From: Sepiola atlantica
Lineage: Eukaryota > Mollusca > Cephalopoda > Sepiida > Sepiolidae
Assembly (NCBI GenBank): GCA_963556195.1
Contig: OY744551.1
Span: 11,499,096 to 11,563,095 of the forward strand
Length of the DNA stretch: 64,000 nucleotides
Direction: 5' to 3'
Part shown: positions 1-12,000 of the stretch, one piece after another
How the letters are laid out: every line of letters begins with the position of its first letter
How positions within the stretch are numbered: the stretch's first letter is position 1
Position numbers and translations under genes: made by a program
Notes under the pieces: model-generated
Seen by the model: only the letters and a program-made list of their open reading frames with translations
The model's database searches: none
Told to the model about the DNA's origin: nothing

Positions 1-1894
1 AGCTTCACCAGCCTTGCACAGTGTATGGTATATGCGTTCAAAGATGAGCGTTAGGATATCCGCAGTTGATTGTGCGTGTTTAAATCAATACTGACGGTCA
101 GAAAATGTTTAGTATTAACTAGGTGCAGGACTATCGCGAGATTGATTAAGGATTCAAAGATTTTAGCAAAGAGATTGGGAGTAGACTGATTGGACGATAG
201 TTCGGAGGATCAGTTCTATCTCCAGAATTCTTGAAGACTGGTATCACAGAGGCAGCTATCAGGGAAGCAAGATCCAGCAAGGCATTTATTGTAGAGTATT
301 GAGAGGACAGGGTCCAGTTAAGCAGAGCATTTCTTTATTACTATTACTGGTATAATATAATGTGCACACACTTTGGAGGTGTCAAGGTATTTTATGATAT
401 CCCTGACCTGAGATGGGGTGATGCCCAGGTTTTCAAGTGTGGCTTCAATCCGCAATAGGAATTTAGGGAGGGGGTGTTTTGTTGAGTCCAAAGTGGGGTT
501 TTAGGCAGAACGCTGAGTAAATAGTTCAGTCTTATCAGTTGCTGTGAAAACGACATCATTGTGGTTTGATAGCGGAGAGAATTGTTGATTGTTCATTGTT
601 CACCAATTGTGAAAACGACATCATTGTGGTTTGATAGCGGAGAGAATTGTTGATTGTTCATTGTTCACCAATTGTGAAAACGACATCATTGTGGTTTGAT
701 AGCGGAGAGAATTGTTGATTGTTCATTGTTCACCAATTGTGAAAACGACATCATTGTGGTTTGATAGCGGAGAGAATTGTTGATTGTTCATTGTTCACCA
801 ATTGTGAAAACGACATCATTGTGGTTTGATAGCGGAGAGAATTGTTGATTGTTCATTGTTCACCAATTGTGAAAACGACATCATTGTGGTTTGATAGCGG
901 AGAGAATTGTTGATTGTTCATTGTTCACCAATTGTGAAAACGACATCATTGTGGTTTGATAGCGGAGAGAATTGTTGATTGTTCATTGTTCACCAATTGT
1001 GAAAACGACATCATTGTGGTTTGATAGCGGAGAGAATTGTTGATTGTTCATTGTTCACCAATTGTGAAAACGACATCATTGTGGTTTGATAGCGGAGAGA
1101 ATTGTTGATTGTTCATTGTTCACCAATTGTGAAAACGACATCATTGTGGTTTGATAGCGGAGAGAATTGTTGATTGTTCATTGTTCACCAATTGTGAAAA
1201 CGACATCATTGTGGTTTGATAGCGGAGAGAATTGTTGATTGTTCATTGTTCACCAATTGTGAAAACGACATCATTGTGGTTTGATAGCGGAGAGAATTGT
1301 TGATTGTTCATTGTTCACCAATTGTGAAAACGACATTATTGTGGTTTGATAGCGGAGAGAATTGTTGATTGTTCATTGTTCACCAATTGTGAAAACGACA
1401 TCATTGTGGTTTGATAGTGGAGAGAATTGTTGATTGTTCATTGTTCACCAATTGCGAAAACGACATTATTGTGGTTTGATAGCGGAGAGAATTGTTGATT
1501 GTTCATTGTTCACCAATTGTGAAAACGACATCATTGTGGTTTGATAGCGGAGAGAATTGTTGATTGTTCATTGTTAACCAATTGTGAAAACGACATCATT
1601 GTGGTTTGATAGCGGAGAGAATTGTTGATTGTTCATTGTTTTCCAAAAATCGCGAGTACCTAGTTTCTGTGACTGAATACGGTTTTCGGTATACCTTCTA
1701 TTTGCTGCACTTTGGGGCATCATTTTTTTCTCTGGTACATGTTTGATTAAACGGAAGGGAAAGTTTCTGTTTGTTACTTTTTTGATCCAATTTTTCGAGT
1801 TGGCAGGCCAACGATCTAATTTTGTGCTCCAGTGTGAATAAGAACTTGCCATATTTGCAAACGTTTTCGACCGTAATAAGTCGTCGTCAGGCAT
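1..1894 (-). pseudogene. LINE ORF2 fragment (jockey/CR1-like), from linker into reverse transcriptase
   Basis: Read on the minus strand. From 1894 to about 1640 there is an open frame whose end (IQSQKLGTRDFWKTMNN, then SPLSNHNDVVFT) matches the linker between endonuclease and reverse transcriptase in jockey/CR1-type LINEs. Below 540 the same strand continues with decayed RT sequence (VRDIIKYLDTSK, then [14 protein letters not shown], then a broken version of the 'NYRPISLLP' motif, [15 protein letters not shown]). Stops and frameshifts occur in this part, and a 65-bp tandem array splits the frame. The fragment runs off the left edge, so the RT catalytic motif is not visible. A LINE reverse-transcribes its own RNA at a nicked target. 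This copy is dead. The clade is inferred from motif style only. Confidence 0.75.
543..1640. repeat. 65-bp minisatellite, ~16.9 copies, built from LINE coding sequence
   Basis: Unit starts recur every 65 bp (546, 611, 676 ... 1586). Most units are identical; changes are single bases, for example near 1337, 1418 and 1455. On the minus strand each unit encodes the LINE linker NNQQFSPLSNHNDVVFT plus an 8-nt junction (AATTGGTG). The flanking LINE has the same segment once, so the array is an internal amplification of LINE sequence. Because 65 is not a multiple of 3, each unit shifts the frame. Confidence 0.95.
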
Positions 1895-2439
1895 GTGATG
1901 AGGTTACAAAATTAAAACTTGTAAATTTATTATTCAAATTTTACTTCTTTGTCTAGACGTATATGGAATCTTAAACATAAATAAATGTTCTATATCAGAT
2001 TAAATGGTTCATAGTTTAAAATTGATTTTGCAAGTTATGCTTGGAAGAATCATTATCTATTATTAAACATGCCGATAACTGTTAAACAAAAAGCATGAGA
2101 TTCTCTCAAACTGTATGCATAATAATGGTTCATATACAACTATTATCAAGAACTCATAGGTCCGCATTTGAATTTTTCTTTCATACTATAGTATAAAAAT
2201 AAATTACAACCCAAGTAATAGAATAGTAAATTAGAATCTGAAATGTAATCATACCTTTAAATATGAAGTGTAGTTTATCTTTTTCGCATATCTAAGCTGT
2301 TTGAATGGTAATGAATTCTGCTTTAACCGATACTATTGGAAAATAATGAAAATATTAGAATAATGCCATTGAATTGAGAACTTACATAAAATTGTAGGTT
2401 GTATGGTGTGTATATATATTCATGCACGAATGTATGTAT

Positions 2440-2620
2440 ATATATATGTGGCGGAATTGATGATCTTGAGCCAGAATCGAGCGATGGAGGTGGCCCGGAC
2501 TTAGTTCAACCTCGCAGTAAGAGGGTCCGTCTTTGCCTGGCTTGCAGATGGAAAGGGAAATACGTTTGGCTTACTAGTTTTCTAGTGAGGATTGAACTCA
2601 CAACCTCAAAGTAACACATC
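2440..2620 (-). repeat. possible tRNA-derived SINE remnant
   Basis: On the minus strand 2587-2601 reads like a pol III B box (GTGAGTTCAATCCTC). The patch is more GC-rich than its surroundings. No convincing A box or tRNA fold was found, so this is a weak call. Confidence 0.3.
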
Positions 2621-2914
2621 TACTGGTTTCTTCACAATAATAATGGATTTAATTATAATGACAAATAGTGGGCCAGCGGATTGTTTGTTCTGATTGGTTA
2701 AACGGAATTAACTGAGGGAAAATCTGCTAATAAAAAGAGAAAGAAAAGGAGAATGGGGGGGGGGTGAGAAAAGAGAGTGTCGAGTAAGATTCTGCAGCGA
2801 GCTGAATTATTTTTGTTCAGGGTTTTTGTGCTTCTACAGAAATTGAACCGAACTGAGTTTTTTTTTATTGTTAAAAAGTTTGGAGTTTAGTCATAGACTT
2901 CTGAATTCCCATTT

Positions 2915-2918
<4 letters not shown>

Positions 2919-2973
<55 letters not shown>
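2919..2973. repeat. (TA)n microsatellite
   Basis: Pure TA dinucleotide run of about 55 bp. Confidence 0.95.
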
Positions 2974-2975
<2 letters not shown>

Positions 2976-3097
2976 CAATAAAGGTCATAGCTTATCAAGA
3001 CCCAAAGGCCACTCAAGGATAAGGGTTGAAGAATTTGACCGTGATCATCGGCACAGTGATTCTAGCAGGTCAGAAATTGGTTATTTACGGGGACGGT

Positions 3098-6000
3098 AGT
3101 TTGGTAGTTTTGTTTTACGGCATATCAACCCTTTTTGGGTTATTTAATGCCGAATCTGGTCATTATAGTAAAAGTTTTTATGCTTCAAGTTCTTTATATC
3201 TTCAAATGTTTAATCATCGTTTTTGGTTTGGTAGTTTTGTTTTACGGCATATCAACCCTTTTTGGGTTATTTAATGCCGAATCTGGTCATTATAGTAAAA
3301 GTTTTTATGCTTCCAGTTCTTTATATCTTCAAATGTTTAATCATCGTTTTTGGTTTGGTAGTTTTGTTTTACGGCATATCAACCCTTTTTGGGTTATTTA
3401 ATGCCGAATCTGGTCATTATAGTAAAAGTTTTTATGCTTCCAGTTCTTTATATCTTCAAATGTTTAATCATCGTTTTTGGTTTGGTAGTTTTGTTTTACG
3501 GCATATCAACCCTTTTTGGGTTATTTAATGCCGAATCTGGTCATTATAGTAAAAGTTTTTATGCTTCAAGTTCTTTATATCTTCAAATGTTTAATCATCG
3601 TTTTTGGTTTGGTAGTTTTGTTTTACGGCATATCAACCCTTTTTGGGTTATTTAATGCCGAATCTGGTCATTATAGTAAAAGTTTTTATGCTTCAAGTTC
3701 TTTATATCTTCAAATGTTTAATCATCGTTTTTGGTTTGGTAGTTTTGTTTTACGGCATATCAACCCTTTTTGGGTTATTTAATGCCGAATCTGGTCATTA
3801 TAGTAAAAGTTTTTATGCTTCCAGTTGTTTATATCTTCAAATGTTTAATCATCGTTTTTGGTTTGGTAGTTTTGTTTTACGGCATATCAACCCTTTTTGG
3901 GTTATTTAATGCCGAATCTGGTCATTATAGTAAAAGTTTTTATGCTTCAAGTTCTTTATATCTTCAAATGTTTAATCATCGTTTTTGGTTTGGTAGTTTT
4001 GTTTTACGGCATATCAACCCTTTTTGGGTTATTTAATGCCGAATCTGGTCATTATAGTAAAAGTTTTTATGCTTCAAGTTCTTTATATCTTCAAATGTTT
4101 AATCATCGTTTTTGGTTTGGTAGTTTTGTTTTACGGCATATCAACCCTTTTTGGGTTATTTAATGCCGAATCTGGTCATTATAGTAAAAGTTTTTATGCT
4201 TCAAGTTCTTTATATCTTCAAATGTTTAATCATCGTTTTTGGTTTGGTAGTTTTGTTTTACGGCATATCAACCCTTTTTGGGTTATTTAATGCCGAATCT
4301 GGTCATTATAGTAAAAGTTTTTATGCTTCAAGTTCTTTATATCTTCAAATGTTTAATCATCGTTTTTGGTTTGGTAGTTTTGTTTTACGGCATATCAACC
4401 CTTTTTGGGTTATTTAATGCCGAATCTGGTCATTATAGTAAAAGTTTTTATGCTTCAAGTTCTTTATATCTTCAAATGTTTAATCAGGGTTTTTGGTTTG
4501 GTAGTTTTGTTTTACGGCATATCAACCCTTTTTGGGTTATTTAATGCCGAATCTGGTCATTATAGTAAAAGTTTTTATGCTTCAAGTTCTTTATATCTTC
4601 AAATGTTTAATCATCGTTTTTGGTTTGGTAGTTTTGTTTTACGGCATATCAACCCTTTTTGGGTTATTTAATGCCGAATCTGGTCATTATAGTAAAAGTT
4701 TTTATGCTTCAAGTTCTTTATATCTTCAAATGTTTAATCATCGTTTTTGGTTTGGTAGTTTTGTTTTACGGCATATCAACCCTTTTTGGGTTATTTAATG
4801 TCGAATCTGGTCATTATAGTAAAAGTTTTTATGCTTCAAGTTCTTTATATCTTCAAATGTTTAATCAGGGTTTTTGGTTTGGTAGTTTTGTTTTACGGCA
4901 TATCAACCCTTTTTGGGTTATTTAATGTCGAATCTGGTCATTATAGTAAAAGTTTTTATGCTTCAAGTTCTTTATATCTTCAAATGTTTAATCATCGTTT
5001 TTGGTTTGGTAGTTTTGTTTTACGGCATATCAACCCTTTTTGGGTTATTTAATGCCGAATCTGGTCATTATAGTAAAAGTTTTTATGCTTCAAGTTCTTT
5101 ATATCTTCAAATGTTTAATCATCGTTTTTGGTTTGGTAGTTTTGTTTTACGGCATATCAACCCTTTTTGGGTTATTTAATGCCGAATCTGGTCATTATAG
5201 TAAAAGTTTTTATGCTTCAAGTTCTTTATATCTTCAAATGTTTAATCATCGTTTTTGGTTTGGTAGTTTTGTTTTACGGCATATCAACCCTTTTTGGGTT
5301 ATTTAATGCCGAATCTGGTCATTATAGTAAAAGTTTTTATGCTTCAAGTTCTTTATATCTTCAAATGTTTAATCATCGTTTTTGGTTTGGTAGTTTTGTT
5401 TTACGGCATATCAACCCTTTTTGGGTTATTTAATGCCGAATCTGGTCATTATAGTAAAAGTTTTTATGCTTCAAGTTCTTTATATCTTCAAATGTTTAAT
5501 CAGGGTTTTTGGTTTGGTAGTTTTGTTTTACGGCATATCAACCCTTTTTGGGTTATTTAATGCCGAATCTGGTCATTATAGTAAAAGTTTTTATGCTTCA
5601 AGTTCTTTATATCTTCAAATGTTTAATCATCGTTTTTGGTTTGGTAGTTTTGTTTTACGGCATATCAACCCTTTTTGGGTTATTTAATGCCGAATCTGGT
5701 CATTATAGTAAAAGTTTTTATGCTTCAAGTTCTTTATATCTTCAAATGTTTAATCATCGTTTTTGGTTTGGTAGTTTTGTTTTACGGCATATCAACCCTT
5801 TTTGGGTTATTTAATGTCGAATCTGGTCATTATAGTAAAAGTTTTTATGCTTCAAGTTCTTTATATCTTCAAATGTTTAATCAGGGTTTTTGGTTTGGTA
5901 GTTTTGTTTTACGGCATATCAACCCTTTTTGGGTTATTTAATGTCGAATCTGGTCATTATAGTAAAAGTTTTTATGCTTCAAGTTCTTTATATCTTCAAA

Positions 6001-9000
6001 TGTTTAATCAGGGTTTTTGGTTTGGTAGTTTTGTTTTACGGCATATCAACCCTTTTTGGGTTATTTAATGCCGAATCCGGTCATTATAGTAAAAGTTTTT
6101 ATGCTTCAAGTTCTTTATATCTTCAAATGTTTAATCATCGTTTTTGGTTTGGTAGTTTTGTTTTACGGCATATCAACCCTTTTTGGGTTATTTAATGCCG
6201 AATCTGGTCATTATAGTAAAAGTTTTTATGCTTCAAGTTCTTTATATCTTCAAATGTTTAATCATCGTTTTTGGTTTGGTAGTTTTGTTTTACGGCATAT
6301 CAACCCTTTTTGGGTTATTTAATGCCGAATCTGGTCATTATAGTAAAAGTTTTTATGCTTCAAGTTCTTTATATCTTCAAATGTTTAATCATCGTTTTTG
6401 GTTTGGTAGTTTTGTTTTACGGCATATCAACCCTTTTTGGGTTATTTAATGCCGAATCTGGTCATTATAGTAAAAGTTTTTATGCTTCAAGTTCTTTATA
6501 TCTTCAAATGTTTAATCATCGTTTTTGGTTTGGTAGTTTTGTTTTACGGCATATCAACCCTTTTTGGGTTATTTAATGCCGAATCTGGTCATTATAGTAA
6601 AAGTTTTTATGCTTCAAGTTCTTTATATCTTCAAATGTTTAATCATCGTTTTTGGTTTGGTAGTTTTGTTTTACGGCATATCAACCCTTTTTGGGTTATT
6701 TAATGCCGAATCTGGTCATTATAGTAAAAGTTTTTATGCTTCAAGTTCTTTATATCTTCAAATGTTTAATCATCGTTTTTGGTTTGGTAGTTTTGTTTTA
6801 CGGCATATCAACCCTTTTTGGGTTATTTAATGCCGAATCTGGTCATTATAGTAAAAGTTTTTATGCTTCAAGTTCTTTATATCTTCAAATGTTTAATCAT
6901 CGTTTTTGGTTTGGTAGTTTTGTTTTACGGCATATCAACCCTTTTTGGGTTATTTAATGCCGAATCTGGTCATTATAGTAAAAGTTTTTATGCTTCCAGT
7001 TCTTTATATCTTCAAATGTTTAATCATCGTTTTTGGTTTGGTAGTTTTGTTTTACGGCATATCAACCCTTTTTGGGTTATTTAATGCCGAATCTGGTCAT
7101 TATAGTAAAAGTTTTTATGCTTCAAGTTCTTTATATCTTCAAATGTTTAATCATCGTTTTTGGTTTGGTAGTTTTGTTTTACGGCATATCAACCCTTTTT
7201 GGGTTATTTAATGCCGAATCTGGTCATTATAGTAAAAGTTTTTATGCTTCAAGTTCTTTATATCTTCAAATGTTTAATCATCGTTTTTGGTTTGGTAGTT
7301 TTGTTTTACGGCATATCAACCCTTTTTGGGTTATTTAATGCCGAATCTGGTCATTATAGTAAAAGTTTTTATGCTTCCAGTTCTTTATATCTTCAAATGT
7401 TTAATCATCGTTTTTGGTTTGGTAGTTTTGTTTTACGGCATATCAACCCTTTTTGGGTTATTTAATGCCGAATCTGGTCATTATAGTAAAAGTTTTTATG
7501 CTTCAAGTTCTTTATATCTTCAAATGTTTAATCATCGTTTTTGGTTTGGTAGTTTTGTTTTACGGCATATCAACCCTTTTTGGGTTATTTAATGCCGAAT
7601 CTGGTCATTATAGTAAAAGTTTTTATGCTTCAAGTTCTTTATATCTTCAAATGTTTAATCATCGTTTTTGGTTTGGTAGTTTTGTTTTACGGCATATCAA
7701 CCCTTTTTGGGTTATTTAATGCCGAATCTGGTCATTATAGTAAAAGTTTTTATGCTTCAAGTTCTTTATATCTTCAAATGTTTAATCAGGGTTTTTGGTT
7801 TGGTAGTTTTGTTTTACGGCATATCAACCCTTTTTGGGTTATTTAATGCCGAATCTGGTCATTATAGTAAAAGTTTTTATGCTTCAAGTTCTTTATATCT
7901 TCAAATGTTTAATCATCGTTTTTGGTTTGGTAGTTTTGTTTTACGGCATATCAACCCTTTTTGGGTTATTTAATGCCGAATCTGGTCATTATAGTAAAAG
8001 TTTTTATGCTTCAAGTTCTTTATATCTTCAAATGTTTAATCATCGTTTTTGGTTTGGTAGTTTTGTTTTACGGCATATCAACCCTTTTTGGGTTATTTAA
8101 TGTCGAATCTGGTCATTATAGTAAAAGTTTTTATGCTTCAAGTTCTTTATATCTTCAAATGTTTAATCAGGGTTTTTGGTTTGGTAGTTTTGTTTTACGG
8201 CATATCAACCCTTTTTGGGTTATTTAATGTCGAATCTGGTCATTATAGTAAAAGTTTTTATGCTTCAAGTTCTTTATATCTTCAAATGTTTAATCAGGGT
8301 TTTTGGTTTGGTAGTTTTGTTTTACGGCATATCAACCCTTTTTGGGTTATTTAATGCCGAATCCGGTCATTATAGTAAAAGTTTTTATGCTTCAAGTTCT
8401 TTATATCTTCAAATGTTTAATCATCGTTTTTGGTTTGGTAGTTTTGTTTTACGGCATATCAACCCTTTTTGGGTTATTTAATGCCGAATCTGGTCATTAT
8501 AGTAAAAGTTTTTATGCTTCAAGTTCTTTATATCTTCAAATGTTTAATCATCGTTTTTGGTTTGGTAGTTTTGTTTTACGGCATATCAACCCTTTTTGGG
8601 TTATTTAATGCCGAATCTGGTCATTATAGTAAAAGTTTTTATGCTTCAAGTTCTTTATATCTTCAAATGTTTAATCATCGTTTTTGGTTTGGTAGTTTTG
8701 TTTTACGGCATATCAACCCTTTTTGGGTTATTTAATGCCGAATCTGGTCATTATAGTAAAAGTTTTTATGCTTCAAGTTCTTTATATCTTCAAATGTTTA
8801 ATCATCGTTTTTGGTTTGGTAGTTTTGTTTTACGGCATATCAACCCTTTTTGGGTTATTTAATGCCGAATCTGGTCATTATAGTAAAAGTTTTTATGCTT
8901 CAAGTTCTTTATATCTTCAAATGTTTAATCATCGTTTTTGGTTTGGTAGTTTTGTTTTACGGCATATCAACCCTTTTTGGGTTATTTAATGCCGAATCTG

Positions 9001-12000
9001 GTCATTATAGTAAAAGTTTTTATGCTTCAAGTTCTTTATATCTTCAAATGTTTAATCATCGTTTTTTGGTTTGGTAGTTTTGTTTTACGGCATATCAACC
9101 CTTTTTGGGTTATTTAATGCCGAATCTGGTCATTATAGTAAAAGTTTTTATGCTTCAAGTTCTTTATATCTTCAAATGTTTAATCAGGGTTTTTGGTTTG
9201 GTAGTTTTGTTTTACGGCATATCAACCCTTTTTGGGTTATTTAATGCCGAATCTGGTCATTATAGTAAAAGTTTTTATGCTTCAAGTTCTTTATATCTTC
9301 AAATGTTTAATCATCGTTTTTGGTTTGGTAGTTTTGTTTTACGGCATATCAACCCTTTTTGGGTTATTTAATGCCGAATCTGGTCATTATAGTAAAAGTT
9401 TTTATGCTTCAAGTTCTTTATATCTTCAAATGTTTAATCATCGTTTTTGGTTTGGTAGTTTTGTTTTACGGCATATCAACCCTTTTTGGGTTATTTAATG
9501 TCGAATCTGGTCATTATAGTAAAAGTTTTTATGCTTCAAGTTCTTTATATCTTCAAATGTTTAATCATCGTTTTTAGTTTGGTAGTTTTGTTTTACGGCA
9601 TATCAACCCTTTTTGGGTTATTTAATGCCGAAGTAAAAGTTTTTATGCTTCAAGTTCTTTATATCTTCAAATGTTTAATCGTCGTTTTTGGTTTGGTAGT
9701 TTTGTTTTACGGCATATCAACCCTTTTTGGGTTATTTAATGCCGAATCTGGTCATTATAGTAAAAGTTTTTATGCTTCAAGTTCTTTATATCTTCAAATG
9801 TTTAATCATCGTTTTTGGTTTGGTAGTTTTGTTTTACGGCATATCAACCCTTTTTGGGTTATTTAATGTCGAATCTGGTCATTATAGTAAAAGTTTTTAT
9901 GCTTCAAGTTCTTTATATCTTCAAATGTTTAATCATCGTTTTTGGTTTGGTAGTTTTGTTTTACGGCATATCAACCCTTTTTGGGTTATTTAATGCCGAA
10001 TCTGGTCATTATAGTAAAAGTTTTATGCTTCAAGTTCTTTATATCTTCAAATGTTTAATCATCGTTTTTGGTTTGGTAGTTTTGTTTTACGGCATATCAA
10101 CCCTTTTTGGGTTATTTAATGCCGAATCTGGTCATTATAGTAAAAGTTTTTATGCTTCAAGTTCTTTATATCTTCAAATGTTTAATCATCGTTTTTGGTT
10201 TGGTAGTTTTGTTTTACGGCATATCAACCCTTTTTGGGTTATTTAATGCCGAATCTGGTCATTATAGTAAAAGTTTTTATGCTTCAAGTTCTTTATATCT
10301 TCAAATGTTTAATCATCGTTTTTGGTTTGGTAGTTTTGTTTTACGGCATATCAACCCTTTTTGGGTTATTTAATGCCGAATCTGGTCATTATAGTAAAAG
10401 TTTTTATGCTTCAAGTTCTTTATATCTTCAAATGTTTAATCATCGTTTTTGGTTTGGTAGTTTTGTTTTACGGCATATCAACCCTTTTTGGGTTATTTAA
10501 TGCCGAATCTGGTCATTATAGTAAAAGTTTTTATGCTTCAAGTTCTTTATATCTTCAAATGTTTAATCATCGTTTTTGGTTTGGTAGTTTTTGTTTTACG
10601 GCATATCAACCCTTTTTGGGTTATTTAATGCCGAATCCGGTCATTATAGTAAAAGTTTTTATGCTTCAAGTTCTTTATATCTTCAAATGTTTAATCATCG
10701 TTTTTGGTTTGGTAGTTTTGTTTTACGGCATATCAACCCTTTTTGGGTTATTTAATGTCGAATCTGGTCATTATAGTAAAAGTTTTTATGCTTCAAGTTC
10801 TTTATATCTTCAAATGTTTAATCATCGTTTTTGGTTTGGTAGTTTTGTTTTACGGCATATCAACCCTTTTTGGGTTATTTAATGCCGAATCTGGTCATTA
10901 TAGTAAAAGTTTTTATGCTTCAAGTTCTTTATATCTTCAAATGTTTAATCATCGTTTTTGGTTTGGTAGTTTTGTTTTACGGCATATCAACCCTTTTTGG
11001 GTTATTTAATGCCGAATCTGGTCATTATAGTAAAAGTTTTTATGCTTCAAGTTCTTTATATCTCCAAATGTTTAATCATCGTTTTTGGTTTGGTAGTTTT
11101 GTTTTACGGCATATCAACCCTTTTTGGGTTATTTAATGCCGAATCTGGTCATTATAGTAAAAGTTTTTATGCTTCAAGTTCTTTATATCTTCAAATGTTT
11201 AATCATCGTTTTTGGTTTGGTAGTTTTGTTTTACGGCATATCAACCCTTTTTGGGTTATTTAATGCCGAATCTGGTCATTATAGTAAAAGTTTTTATGCT
11301 TCAAGTTCTTTATATCTTCAAATGTTTAATCATCGTTTTTGGTTTGGTAGTTTTGTTTTACGGCATATCAACCCTTTTTGGGTTATTTAATGCCGAATCT
11401 GGTCATTATAGTAAAAGTTTTTATGCTTCAAGTTCTTTATATCTTCAAATGTTTAATCATCGTTTTTGGTTTGGTAGTTTTGTTTTACGGCATATCAACC
11501 CTTTTTGGGTTATTTAATGCCGAATCTGGTCATTATAGTAAAAGTTTTTATGCTTCAAGTTCTTTATATCTTCAAATGTTTAATCATCGTTTTTGGTTTG
11601 GTAGTTTTGTTTTACGGCATATCAACCCTTTTTGGGTTATTTAATGCCGAATCTGGTCATTATAGTAAAAGTTTTTATGCTTCAAGTTCTTTATATCTTC
11701 AAATGTTTAATCATCGTTTTTGGTTTGGTAGTTTTGTTTTACGGCATATCAACCCTTTTTGGGTTATTTAATGCCGAATCCGGTCATTATAGTAAAAGTT
11801 TTTATGCTTCAAGTTCTTTATATCTTCAAATGTTTAATCATCGTTTTTGGTTTGGTAGTTTTGTTTTACGGCATATCAACCCTTTTTGGGTTATTTAATG
11901 TCGAATCTGGTCATTATAGTAAAAGTTTTTATGCTTCAAGTTCTTTATATCTTCAAATGTTTAATCATCGTTTTTGGTTTGGTAGTTTTGTTTTACGGCA

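Larger units (their letters stand above)
1895..3097. other. AT-rich intergenic DNA with no gene seen
   Basis: No supportable coding region. It contains a more GC-rich patch at 2440-2620 (separate entry), a G-rich run near 2755, a (TA)n tract at 2919-2973 and about 120 bp of unique sequence leading into the 127-bp satellite. Confidence 0.6.

Noticed and set aside
1862..1905. Hammerhead-like CTGACGA ... GTC-GAAA on the minus strand at the LINE end
   Set aside because: Stem III and stem I are very weak and the segment is part of the LINE reading frame; treated as chance, though worth including in an Infernal run.
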